A stretch of 64,000 nucleotides of DNA, taken from assembly GCF_003627215.1 (NCBI RefSeq), contig NZ_CP032677.1, positions 3,787,501 to 3,851,500 of the forward strand, written 5' to 3'. The stretch's first letter is position 1, and the number at the start of each line of letters is the position of its first letter. Below, one piece after another: positions 8,542-16,567 of the stretch. Source of the stretch: Pseudomonas sp. Leaf58 (GTDB lineage Bacteria > Pseudomonadota > Gammaproteobacteria > Pseudomonadales > Pseudomonadaceae). Made by a program: the position numbers and the translations under genes. The notes under the pieces are model-generated. The model made no database searches. It was not told where the DNA came from and worked only from the letters and a program-made list of their open reading frames with translations.

Positions 8542-9402
8542 TTAGCCCAGAAGCTTCAGCACTGCCGATGGCAGCTGGTTGGCCTGGGCCAGAACCGAAG
8601 TCGAAGCTTGCTGCAGGGTCTGCTGCTTGGTCAGCTGGGCAGTTTCAGCAGCGAAGTCGGTATCTTGTACACGACCACGGGCAGCTTCGGCGTTTTCGTT
8701 AATGTTTTGCAGGTTGTTGATGGTGCTGGTCAGACGGTTCTGCTGAGCACCCAGGTCGGCACGCGAGGTGTTGATTGCCTGCAGAGCATCGTCGATGGCG
8801 CTTACGGCGGCACTGAAGGTAGCTGCAGCGGAGGTGGTATCGGCACCAGTGATGCTCTTGCCGGCCAGACCGGTCAGGGCAGCGTTGGCACCCGTGGTCT
8901 TCATTGCAGCGCTCAGGCTGACGGTGATCTGGTTCGCCCCACCCGCGTTGGAGCCGACCTGGAAGGTCATCACGCCAGCGGAGCCGTCCAGCAGTGTCTT
9001 ACCGTTCAGCTGGGTGCTGTCGGCAATACGGTCGATCTCTGCCAGCATCGACTGGAATTCTTTGTCCAGAGCGTCACGGTCCAGCTTGCTGTTAGAGTCG
9101 TTTCGCGACTGAACCGCCAGCTCACGCATACGCTGCAGAATGTTGCTCTGCTCTTGCATTGCGCCTTCAGCGGTCTGGGCGATGGAGATACCGTCGTTGG
9201 CGTTTTTGATAGCCATGGTCTGACCACGGATCTGCGAGGTCATACGGGTAGCGATCTGCAGACCCGCGGCGTCGTCTTTGGCGCTGTTGATTTTCAGGCC
9301 AGAAGACAGACGAGTCATCGAGGTGCTCAGCGCGTCGGAAGCACGGTTCAGGTTCTTCTGAACGCCCAGAGAGGTGGTGTTGGTATTTACAGTCAAAGCC
9401 AT
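8542..9402 (-). CDS. fliC: Flagellin FliC, short variant
   Basis: FliC is the filament subunit exported through the flagellum. At 286 residues it is short; Pseudomonas flagellins often exceed 390. The conserved D0/D1 ends are complete: the N-terminus has NTNTTSLGVQKNLNRA and the flg22-type stretch RLSSGLKINSAKDDAAGLQI (31-50), and the C-terminus has ENAEAARGRVQDTDFAAETA and LAQANQLPSAVLKLLG. Only about 50 residues (roughly 145-195), rich in Ser, Thr, Ala and Gly, replace the usual D2/D3 domains. Expressed alone from a sigma-28 promoter and followed by a strong terminator. The neighbouring island suggests that the product is glycosylated. Confidence 0.97.
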   Translation of the reverse strand: MALTVNTNTTSLGVQKNLNRASDALSTSMTRLSSGLKINSAKDDAAGLQIATRMTSQIRGQTMAIKNANDGISIAQTAEGAMQEQSNILQRMRELAVQSRNDSNSKLDRDALDKEFQSMLAEIDRIADSTQLNGKTLLDGSAGVMTFQVGSNAGGANQITVSLSAAMKTTGANAALTGLAGKSITGADTTSAAATFSAAVSAIDDALQAINTSRADLGAQQNRLTSTINNLQNINENAEAARGRVQDTDFAAETAQLTKQQTLQQASTSVLAQANQLPSAVLKLLG

Positions 9403-9483
9403 GACGAATTCCTCGTTGGATTGGTACTACGGCTTCCGGCCTTGGCAATTCGCCGGGTGTGGCACAGAGAACCTTCGTAATGT

Positions 9484-9510
9484 TTATCGTCGTCAGGGCA
9501 GTTTGCTTTA
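9484..9510 (-). promoter_or_regulatory. Sigma-28 (FliA) promoter of fliC
   Basis: The minus strand has TAAA, a 15-base spacer and GACGATAA, differing from the FliA consensus GCCGATAA at one base. The predicted leader is about 70 bases. This fits the known FliA-dependent late expression of flagellin. Confidence 0.85.
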
Positions 9511-9597
9511 GGGCGATTTCAGATTTTTTTTACTGGCATCCTGCCACCTCAATGGAATCAAGGGTTTGACGCCAAAAAACCCTCCCCCCTTAAACCG

Positions 9598-9629
9598 AAA
9601 AAGCGCCGGCCGGTTAGGGCAGCGCTTTT
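9598..9629 (-). terminator. Terminator of the ketoacyl synthase gene
   Basis: On the minus strand AAAAGCGC and GCGCTTTT bracket a GC-rich loop, ending in a T run. It lies 20-50 bases past the stop of the ketoacyl synthase III gene. The A/T flanks are symmetrical, so it could act in both directions. Confidence 0.7.
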
Positions 9630-9649
9630 CCTTTACTCGCTTCTGTCAC

Positions 9650-10585
9650 TCAGCCATTACGCTCGATAATCGCCGAACCCCATGACAGGCCAACACCGAA
9701 CCCGCTGAGCGCGACGCGCTTGCATTGCGAGCCGATCACATGCTTCTCCAACAACAGCGGAATGCTTGACGACACTGTATTGCCAGTCTCAACCATATCC
9801 TTCACAAACTTTTCGCGATGCCGCCCTTCATCGAAGCGTTGCGAAACCGCATCCACGATAGCCGCGCTGCCCTGATGCAAGCAGTACAGGTCGACATCCT
9901 CTGCCTTCAGCTCACTTGCCTCGAGCAGCTGCTGCAGATGCGCCGGCACCTTGACCAAGGCAAAGTTGTAGACTTGACGGCCATTCATGAAGAATTTGCC
10001 ATCGGTGGTGCGCAGATGCTCCGCACCCGCGCCATCGCTGCCGAACAGCGATTTACCCAGCTGCCAAGCGGCCCCCTCGCCCATCCATGTGGCAGTTGCG
10101 GCATCACCGAACAGCATGGTGGTGTTGCGATCCTCGGGATCGACAATCTTTGAATAGGGGTCCGCGGTAATCAGCAGGCCATTCTTCAGCCCGGCAGCAT
10201 CCATGAAGCCCTTCATGGCATACAGCCCATAAACATAACCGGAGCAGCCCAGCGAAATATCGAAGGCGGCGACCGCAGTCGACAACCCCAACTTGTGCTG
10301 AACGATTGCGGCGGTGTGCGGCAAGCCTTCGGCATCACCATTCTGGGTGACGACGATCACCACATCGATAGAGGCCGGATCAAGCGCCGGATTGGCAGCG
10401 AACAACATCCGGGCGGCCTCGACGCCCATGTCGGAGGTTTCCTGGCCAACTTCCTTGCGCGGCAGAAAGGTCGAACCGATCTTGCCGAAGATGAAATCCT
10501 GATCCTTGCCGAACTTCGCACCTTGGGCGTAGTTGTCGACACCCTCTACAGGTACGTAACTGGCGATGCTTTTGATGCCAATCAT
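9650..10585 (-). CDS. 3-oxoacyl-ACP synthase III (FabH-like), flagellin-modification type
   Basis: This thiolase-fold enzyme should condense an acyl-CoA primer with malonyl-ACP. From the start used (MIGIKSIASYVP) it has 311 residues and the full KAS III triad: Cys114 (DISLGCSGYVYG), His237 (YCLHQGSAA) and Asn269 (ETGNTVSSS). A longer reading to 10642 adds residues with no family match. Pseudomonads often carry such a gene beside fliC. In P. syringae a homologue (orf3) lies in the flagellin glycosylation island, whose sugar carries a 3-hydroxybutanoyl amide. A role in making a short acyl group for an amino sugar is therefore likely but inferred. No acyl carrier protein gene is nearby. Confidence 0.88.
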   Translation of the reverse strand: MIGIKSIASYVPVEGVDNYAQGAKFGKDQDFIFGKIGSTFLPRKEVGQETSDMGVEAARMLFAANPALDPASIDVVIVVTQNGDAEGLPHTAAIVQHKLGLSTAVAAFDISLGCSGYVYGLYAMKGFMDAAGLKNGLLITADPYSKIVDPEDRNTTMLFGDAATATWMGEGAAWQLGKSLFGSDGAGAEHLRTTDGKFFMNGRQVYNFALVKVPAHLQQLLEASELKAEDVDLYCLHQGSAAIVDAVSQRFDEGRHREKFVKDMVETGNTVSSSIPLLLEKHVIGSQCKRVALSGFGVGLSWGSAIIERNG

Positions 10586-10905
10586 TGTGGCTTCCCGATG
10601 GAAATGGCGAAAATTCACGGGCTTTGCGGCCAAGGCCTTCACCTTGCACGACGCGGCGACATGGCTGCCCGCTGACTCAATAGATTAGAGATGCACGTTT
10701 TGACTGCCAAGTCACTCCATCATGCACCACATAGCCCGGGGTTCACAAATCACGCGGTCAGCCGCGCAACCCCCATTTGTTGCTAGCGCCAAAAAATTTT
10801 AGGCACATATCTTGCTCGCTCAACCGTAAACAGGAAAGACACCCTCACCCCCCTACAGTGTCCCGCCCTTCCAGCAGGACCTTCACCACCGATAAGGACA
10901 CCTCA
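10586..10905. other. Divergent intergenic region, ketoacyl synthase / methyltransferase
   Basis: This 320-base gap separates a minus-strand gene from the plus-strand methyltransferase. The right half is more AT-rich than its surroundings and holds a sigma-54-type site at 10801. I saw no further gene, RNA or clear promoter for the ketoacyl synthase. Confidence 0.6.
10801..10815 (+). promoter_or_regulatory. Sigma-54-type promoter of island methyltransferase
   Basis: The plus strand reads AGGCAC-ATATC-TTGC, with GG-N10-GC spacing and T after the -12 element. Only the first base departs from TGGCAC. A start near 10827 would leave about 79 bases of leader. This suggests flagellar co-regulation of the methyltransferase. 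Confidence 0.65.
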
Positions 10906-11685
10906 ATGAAGGTTTGCCACACCTATCGAGAAAACTTATACCACCTACTGGGTGCGATCTTTCAAGTCATGGAAAAACGACCGGTGATCGCTGAACTGGG
11001 CGTTCTGCGCGGTGAGAATGCACTGAAGATCCATTCCGCCCTGGCGCCGGAAAAAATGGTCCTAATCGACAGTTGGAGCAAGGCTGCCAACGATGCCTAT
11101 AGCCCCTTCGACGAGCTGCCACCGTGGGTCGTGCCGGTCGACACCTATGCCTATTACTATGGGGGTTCCCTGCACGACCAGCAGACATGGGACAAGCTGT
11201 ACGAGGAGTGCCAGGCGCGCTTTGCGCACTTGCCCGAGGTGACAATCATCCGCTCGGAAACTATTGGCGCCATCAACAAAATTCGACAGGAAACCGACAT
11301 CGGCAAGTTCGACCTGGTCTACATCGATGCCAATCACCAGTACGAATACATTCTGCGCGACCTGATGTACTACCAGGATCTAGTGGCCGACAATGGTTTC
11401 ATCATGCTCAACGATTGCTGCCATAGCCCGAACGGGACCAAGCAGAACCTAGGCGTGCTCGAAGCCCTGGGGAGCTTCATCAAGCGCTCAGACTTCATTC
11501 CAATTGCAATGACCAACACCGACTGGTCGGACGTGATTCTCGCTCGCAAGAACTCCGTGCTTGTCGAGCTAATGGACATGGCCCTGACCAATTCGGATGT
11601 GCCGTACGTCGAAATTCCCTATCAACTAATCACTGCGGCGCGCGTGGTTTACGGAAGCCAGCGGCACAATATCAGTTTCTCCTGA
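10906..11685 (+). CDS. Class I SAM-dependent methyltransferase (Methyltransf_24-like)
   Basis: The 259-residue product has a Rossmann-type SAM-binding start (VIAELGVLRGENALKI, about 27-42). The acidic second strand is EKMVLIDSW, and the catalytic-loop region is FDLVYIDANHQYEYILRDL, as in O-methyltransferases acting on sugars and small molecules. It is the only plus-strand gene of the island. I chose the ATG at 10906, which follows AAGGACACC; upstream in-frame codons are low-complexity. The substrate is unknown; methylation of the flagellin sugar is the likeliest guess from context. Confidence 0.8.
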   Translation: MKVCHTYRENLYHLLGAIFQVMEKRPVIAELGVLRGENALKIHSALAPEKMVLIDSWSKAANDAYSPFDELPPWVVPVDTYAYYYGGSLHDQQTWDKLYEECQARFAHLPEVTIIRSETIGAINKIRQETDIGKFDLVYIDANHQYEYILRDLMYYQDLVADNGFIMLNDCCHSPNGTKQNLGVLEALGSFIKRSDFIPIAMTNTDWSDVILARKNSVLVELMDMALTNSDVPYVEIPYQLITAARVVYGSQRHNISFS

Positions 11686-11739
11686 CGCCCCCAGGCCTGC
11701 CGATTCCGTTCGATCCATGCAGACCCGCACCAAATGACA

Positions 11740-11761
11740 AAGGCGCTTTCCATAGCGCCTT
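11740..11761. terminator. Terminator between convergent island genes
   Basis: A hairpin AAGGCGCT-TTCCAT-AGCGCCTT lies between the plus-strand methyltransferase and the end of the minus-strand glycosyltransferase. T-rich tracts follow on both strands only loosely, so it probably works both ways. Confidence 0.65.
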
Positions 11762-11796
11762 CGTTGTTGACGAGCAGCCGTCCATACGCCGGTGGA

Positions 11797-14700
11797 TCAC
11801 CCCGCTAGCCAAGCACGCCGCCAGTCATCCAGCCTGTGCCCTTCCAGCAGCCATTCGCTACGCACGATCGCTTGCTGGGCGTCGCCCAGCGCAGCAGAAG
11901 CATCAAGATCCTCCAGATGCAGGCGGATAGCCCGCACCCAGTCGGCGGCCTGGTTACTCACCCGCGATAACGGCAAGGCATCGCCGCCGGCAAAGCCTGC
12001 AACCCGACTGCAGATAACCGGCTGCCCGCAAGCTGCATGCTGAAGCACCCGCATATCGCCGGAGCAGGCATTGACCAGGGTTTCAGCCATTGGCACCAAG
12101 GCGATGTCCAGATTCAAAGCGGCCAGATGCCCCCCCAAACAATGCGGCTCCACGGCGGCGTGATGCTCCTTGAGGTAGGGCCGCAAGGCGGCGGGGCAAT
12201 CACCCAATACCACCCAGTCAACTTCACCCGCCAACATCGCCACAACCTCGGTGAGCAAGTACGCATCATGGCAGCCCAACCATCCCACTCGTGGCTTTTC
12301 CCCCACGCGCCGAGCCCCCTGCAAACGCCCCCACGAAACGTGCAACACATTGTCAAGCACCCGCACATCATCGTGCTGGGCGCTTACCAACTCAGCCAGC
12401 GCCGCAGTTGCAACCAGCACCCTGTCAGCGTGCATTACGCCGAACCGGATGCGCTGCTCCAGATCCTCGACAGAACACACCTGCCCATTACCACTGGCCT
12501 GCGGATAGCGGTCCAGATCATAGACCTTAAATGCCTGCGAGAAAGCGCGCAGGCGCCGCAACGCCAACAACCCTGAGTCATCCAGCGGGCGCTGCAGGAC
12601 GATACTTGAAGGGTTGAAGCGTTCTATCTCCACCGGCGACAGGATTCCGGCAGTCACCGCGCCATCGATATGGCCTGCCTCGCGCAAAGCCTCCAAAGGC
12701 AACAGCAGGCGCGAACCTGCCGCACTTTCCTGATCGGCCGCGCAGATAAGCACGGTAGGGACCAGCCCTTTCAATGGCCGCCAACTCATCCCCCCCCCTT
12801 GGACGGCAAACGCTTCGCCAGCACTCAGCGAGAAATTGACGTTGTACGCTGGGTCTCGCGCCAACTGCGGCAACCAGCGCGCATACAAAGCGTCCTCCTC
12901 GTCGACACTCACCTGCTCGCCCTGCGGGCCGTCAAGCAACAGCCGAGCATGGGGCGTCCAGACGTTCAGATAACCCGCACTAAGCAGCCTGAGGCACAGG
13001 TCTTCGGCTATCCAGCGAGAGAATAGAGGCGCAATGTCGAAGCCACCGCATTCAATGAACAGCGAGCGGCGCACCATGAGGCACTCACCGCCAACTGCCG
13101 AGCAACTCTGCTCCAGCCCAAGGCGTCCCATGTAACCGGAATCCTGCAGGGACCGACTCTCGAAGGCCCGCCCAACCCCACCGCCGAGCCCTAGCACCAG
13201 GGCCGCTTGGCGAATAGTGCTATCCCTGGACAGCAGCTTGCACCCAACGGCCCCCACCTCCGGGCGCTGTGCATGATTGAGCAACGATTGCAACCAATCG
13301 CCGTCAAGCACGACACTCCCGGCATCCAGCCACAGGAGGTATTCGCCCCGAGCCTCTTCCACCGCCGCGTTACACATGGCCGCCCGTGTGTAGCCGGGCT
13401 CAAAGCGCAAGATATTAAAGCGCTCTTCCCCCATCTGCCCAACCATCGCAAGCCAATCCAGCAACACAGGGTCATCACTGCCCGGCTCAACCAGCAACAC
13501 CTCAAAATTGGTATATGTCGTCTGTGCTAGCACACTCTCCAGGCAGCGCTGGAAGTGCAGCAACTGCCCTTCTAGGAAGATGACGACACTGACCGAAGCC
13601 TGATGATGGTGCGCATAGTCGATACGGTAACGACCCGGCGCCGCCATCAACGGCAGCGCTCGAGCAGCTGCATATCCACAGCCCCGCAAATATGCTTCGA
13701 TGACTGCACGTTCATCAGCACACGCCTGCAACTGAAGGGCGTTACCAATCAGCAATGGCTCGCTGACGTGAACAACACACCCCGGCCCCCAATTGCCGAT
13801 CAAACGCAGCTGGAATTCGAGCTCGAACGCACGGCCAGCCGCGTGGTTGAACCCCCCAAGCTGGCGCCAGGCATCATAACGGTACAACCAATGCCGCGAC
13901 AGATAGCCAGGGAAAGCCAGCAACATGTCTAGGTTCAGGTCCGGCCGTAATGCGGTGTCGACCACCCCCTGCATCTGGCACAAGGCTTCATCCGCATAGA
14001 CAGCAAGACAATCCGGGGAAGCCTGGGTTAACTCCATTGCTGTCAGTAAAAAGCCACTAGCGGTAAATTCGCTGCCGGCGCTCGCTAACATAAACCAGTC
14101 ACCGGTGCTCTGGTACAGACAAGCACTGATCGCAACTTCAGGCCGCACAGGGTCGCACTTCACCCACTGGACAGCGCCCGCCCCCGGATTTTCCTGCCCC
14201 AACACGTACACCTTCACATCCGGGTACAGGCCGCGACTTAGGCTATCCAAGGTGATTGCCAGCGCCACGGGGTCACCGTGGTCGACCACCAGAACAGCAA
14301 AACGCACCGCAGCTGCCCCCACCAGGCGATCTTGGATCAACCGCATCTGCTGCGGTCTCGGATAACGTTGCCGCAGCCACTCGCGCACCCCCAACCGATT
14401 GCCCACGGCCTCACGACGGGCAGCTGCCTGAGTCTTGGCGATAAAAACGTCCAATTGCCCCCAGAACGGCGACGTTCGCTCGACGTAACGTTGCAACGCG
14501 CCTTCCAGGCCGGCCTGGGCATGGGCCAAGGCATCCTCGCGATCCAGCATGGCAAAACCAGCGCTGCCGACGAAGCTGGCGTCGAGAAATGCCTGATCGA
14601 TGCCGTGCCCGGGAATGAAAATGACCGGGCACCCGCAGAGCACAGCAATTACACAGGTCATCGACCATTCATGGGTGTACATAACCTCTGCCTGCTGAAG

Positions 14701-15339
14701 CAGTTGCGCTAACTCCGGTAACGTCAGGGCATTGGCCATGCTCAGCAGGCGCACATCAACTGGCAGTATTGAGTAGTCAATGGCGTCGAGAGGATAGCGA
14801 TTCTGGTAGAGGTAACGTCCTTCACGCTGATTTTGCCGCTGCCCGGCACAGAAAAGGTCAACATCTATTGTGGGCAGGCACAGCAAATCACCGTCGGGGC
14901 GACCATGATCTTCGGCGATCAATTTGCCTGAGTAGAACAGCAGATCGCTCGGAGCCGCCTCCATGCCACGACCGCTGATGAACCCCTCGAAGTTCAATAG
15001 GAAGCGCGCCACAACCGAACAGTTGAACGGATTGCCCGCAGTGACTTCTGGATAGACTGCAATTGGCACCCGACCTGCCAGGCTGTGACGCTGGCGGGCC
15101 TCGTCATCCAGCAACGGCGTCTTCAGCTCTGGGTTCACCACCTTACCGCCACAGATAAAGGCCTCTCGCCCATTAAGGTTGAGCAGATGACAGAGGTAAT
15201 GGAGCGAGGTGATCCCCGATGATGTCTCGCGGTAATCCGGCGCCATAATGTAATACGGGTGTTCCGGTCGGGCATACATCAGTCGCAGGCGCTGCAAGGG
15301 CTGCTCCAGGCCGGCGCCAAGCTGAACGGAATTTGACAT
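11797..15339 (-). CDS. Giant multi-domain glycosyltransferase, flagellin type (1)
   Basis: This is a 1180-residue cytosolic protein with no membrane segment. Four regions are visible: an N-terminal GT-B-like half (1-335, PDYRETSSGITSLHYLCHLL); a degenerate GT-A-like unit (345-535, with RPDLNLDML); a GT2-type unit (583-805, VSVVIFLE, then LDAGSVVLDG instead of a full DxD, and WTPHARLLL); and a C-terminal GT-B half (858-1180, RVGWLGCH..., LNLDIALVPM). The last two regions match the 1191-aa protein at 23013. Size and position resemble FgtA and Fgt1/Fgt2 of P. aeruginosa and P. syringae, which glycosylate flagellin. The sugar transferred cannot be read from sequence. Confidence 0.85.
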   Translation of the reverse strand: MSNSVQLGAGLEQPLQRLRLMYARPEHPYYIMAPDYRETSSGITSLHYLCHLLNLNGREAFICGGKVVNPELKTPLLDDEARQRHSLAGRVPIAVYPEVTAGNPFNCSVVARFLLNFEGFISGRGMEAAPSDLLFYSGKLIAEDHGRPDGDLLCLPTIDVDLFCAGQRQNQREGRYLYQNRYPLDAIDYSILPVDVRLLSMANALTLPELAQLLQQAEVMYTHEWSMTCVIAVLCGCPVIFIPGHGIDQAFLDASFVGSAGFAMLDREDALAHAQAGLEGALQRYVERTSPFWGQLDVFIAKTQAAARREAVGNRLGVREWLRQRYPRPQQMRLIQDRLVGAAAVRFAVLVVDHGDPVALAITLDSLSRGLYPDVKVYVLGQENPGAGAVQWVKCDPVRPEVAISACLYQSTGDWFMLASAGSEFTASGFLLTAMELTQASPDCLAVYADEALCQMQGVVDTALRPDLNLDMLLAFPGYLSRHWLYRYDAWRQLGGFNHAAGRAFELEFQLRLIGNWGPGCVVHVSEPLLIGNALQLQACADERAVIEAYLRGCGYAAARALPLMAAPGRYRIDYAHHHQASVSVVIFLEGQLLHFQRCLESVLAQTTYTNFEVLLVEPGSDDPVLLDWLAMVGQMGEERFNILRFEPGYTRAAMCNAAVEEARGEYLLWLDAGSVVLDGDWLQSLLNHAQRPEVGAVGCKLLSRDSTIRQAALVLGLGGGVGRAFESRSLQDSGYMGRLGLEQSCSAVGGECLMVRRSLFIECGGFDIAPLFSRWIAEDLCLRLLSAGYLNVWTPHARLLLDGPQGEQVSVDEEDALYARWLPQLARDPAYNVNFSLSAGEAFAVQGGGMSWRPLKGLVPTVLICAADQESAAGSRLLLPLEALREAGHIDGAVTAGILSPVEIERFNPSSIVLQRPLDDSGLLALRRLRAFSQAFKVYDLDRYPQASGNGQVCSVEDLEQRIRFGVMHADRVLVATAALAELVSAQHDDVRVLDNVLHVSWGRLQGARRVGEKPRVGWLGCHDAYLLTEVVAMLAGEVDWVVLGDCPAALRPYLKEHHAAVEPHCLGGHLAALNLDIALVPMAETLVNACSGDMRVLQHAACGQPVICSRVAGFAGGDALPLSRVSNQAADWVRAIRLHLEDLDASAALGDAQQAIVRSEWLLEGHRLDDWRRAWLAG

Positions 15340-15389
15340 GAGGTGGAGAACTCCAGAAAGCAGCTGATCAATCGCCGGGCCAAGGGCGG

Positions 15390-16544
15390 TTAAGCGTTCC
15401 GCGCACCCGCGAAGAACTGGAAGATAGCTGCGCACACCTCAGCGACCTGGCGGATGCTCATGTCGGAGTAAAGTGGCAAGCGCACCAAGCGTGCAGAAAC
15501 TTCTTGCGTGACGGACAAATCACCAACGCTGCGCGAGTAGCGCAGCCCAGCAGGCGAATCATGCAAGGGAACATAATGGAATACCGCATAAATACCCCGC
15601 TCCCTGAGAAACTCAATCAGTTCGCCGCGCTCTTCGTTATTGCGCATCAGCAGGTAGAAAATATGCGCATTGGCAGGTTTGCCTCCCCGAGCAACAGGCA
15701 AAGTGAAACAACCGTCCGCTTCCAGGGGCGCCAGCTGATGGTAATAGGACTCGTACAACGAGCGCCGATGAGTATTAATGCTTTCCCCCTGCTCCAGCTG
15801 GGCATACAGGAAAGCCGCCGTCAACTCGCTGGGCAGGAATGAAGAACCTACGTCGACCCAGGTGTACTTGCTCACTTCTCCGCGAGAAAAGGCTTTGCGG
15901 TTGGTACCTTTCTGCCAGATTATTTCAGCCCGCTCGATCAACCTGGGGTCGTTGATAAGCAGAGCCCCACCCTCACCGCTAATCACGTTTTTTGTTTCGT
16001 GAAAACTCAAACACCCTAGGTGGCCTATGGTGCCCAACGCGCGGGTTTTCTCCCGCGCGAGGATCGCTTGGGCAGCGTCCTCAATGAGGATCAGACCATG
16101 TTTGTCGCACAGGCGCAGCAGGACGTCCATGTCGCAAGGTTGACCTGCGTAATGTACGGCGACGATAGCCTTGGTCTTCTCGGTGATTGCCGCCTCCACC
16201 AGGCGCTCGTCCAGGTTCAAAGTATCCTTACGTATATCCAGGAAAACCGGTACTGCGCCACGCAAAACAAAGGCGTTTGCGGTGGACACGAAGGTGAACG
16301 ACGGCATGATGACCTCATCGCCCGGCCCGATGTCCGCTAGGATCGCCGCCATCTCAAGGGCCGCTGTACACGAGTGCGTCAGCAGTGCCTTGGAACATCC
16401 GAGGTTGGCCTCCAGCCATTCCTGGCATAAGCGCGTGAATTGCCCGTCGCCGGCGATACCGCCATTCATCACCGCCTGCGCGATATAGAACAGCTCTTTG
16501 CCAACGACAAAAGGCTTATTGAAAGGAATGATCTGCTTGCTCAC
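15390..16544 (-). CDS. WecE/RffA-like nucleotide-sugar 4-aminotransferase
   Basis: This DegT/DnrJ/EryC1/StrS aminotransferase (384 aa) resembles E. coli WecE along its whole length. Shared stretches include IPFNKPFVVG, GDEVIMPSFTFVSTANAFVL, HYAGQPCDMD and VFHYVPLH. The PLP-binding Lys185 lies in SFHETKN, and Asp156 (EDAAQ) holds the cofactor nitrogen. WecE turns dTDP-4-keto-6-deoxyglucose into dTDP-4-amino-4,6-dideoxygalactose; VioA-type relatives give the gluco epimer, so the exact product is uncertain. The start is GTG with GGAG 8 bases upstream. The genes for dTDP-sugar supply are not in the window. Confidence 0.9.
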   Translation of the reverse strand: MSKQIIPFNKPFVVGKELFYIAQAVMNGGIAGDGQFTRLCQEWLEANLGCSKALLTHSCTAALEMAAILADIGPGDEVIMPSFTFVSTANAFVLRGAVPVFLDIRKDTLNLDERLVEAAITEKTKAIVAVHYAGQPCDMDVLLRLCDKHGLILIEDAAQAILAREKTRALGTIGHLGCLSFHETKNVISGEGGALLINDPRLIERAEIIWQKGTNRKAFSRGEVSKYTWVDVGSSFLPSELTAAFLYAQLEQGESINTHRRSLYESYYHQLAPLEADGCFTLPVARGGKPANAHIFYLLMRNNEERGELIEFLRERGIYAVFHYVPLHDSPAGLRYSRSVGDLSVTQEVSARLVRLPLYSDMSIRQVAEVCAAIFQFFAGARNA

Positions 16545-16567
16545 GTTCGTGTCTCCGGGTTCGAGCT

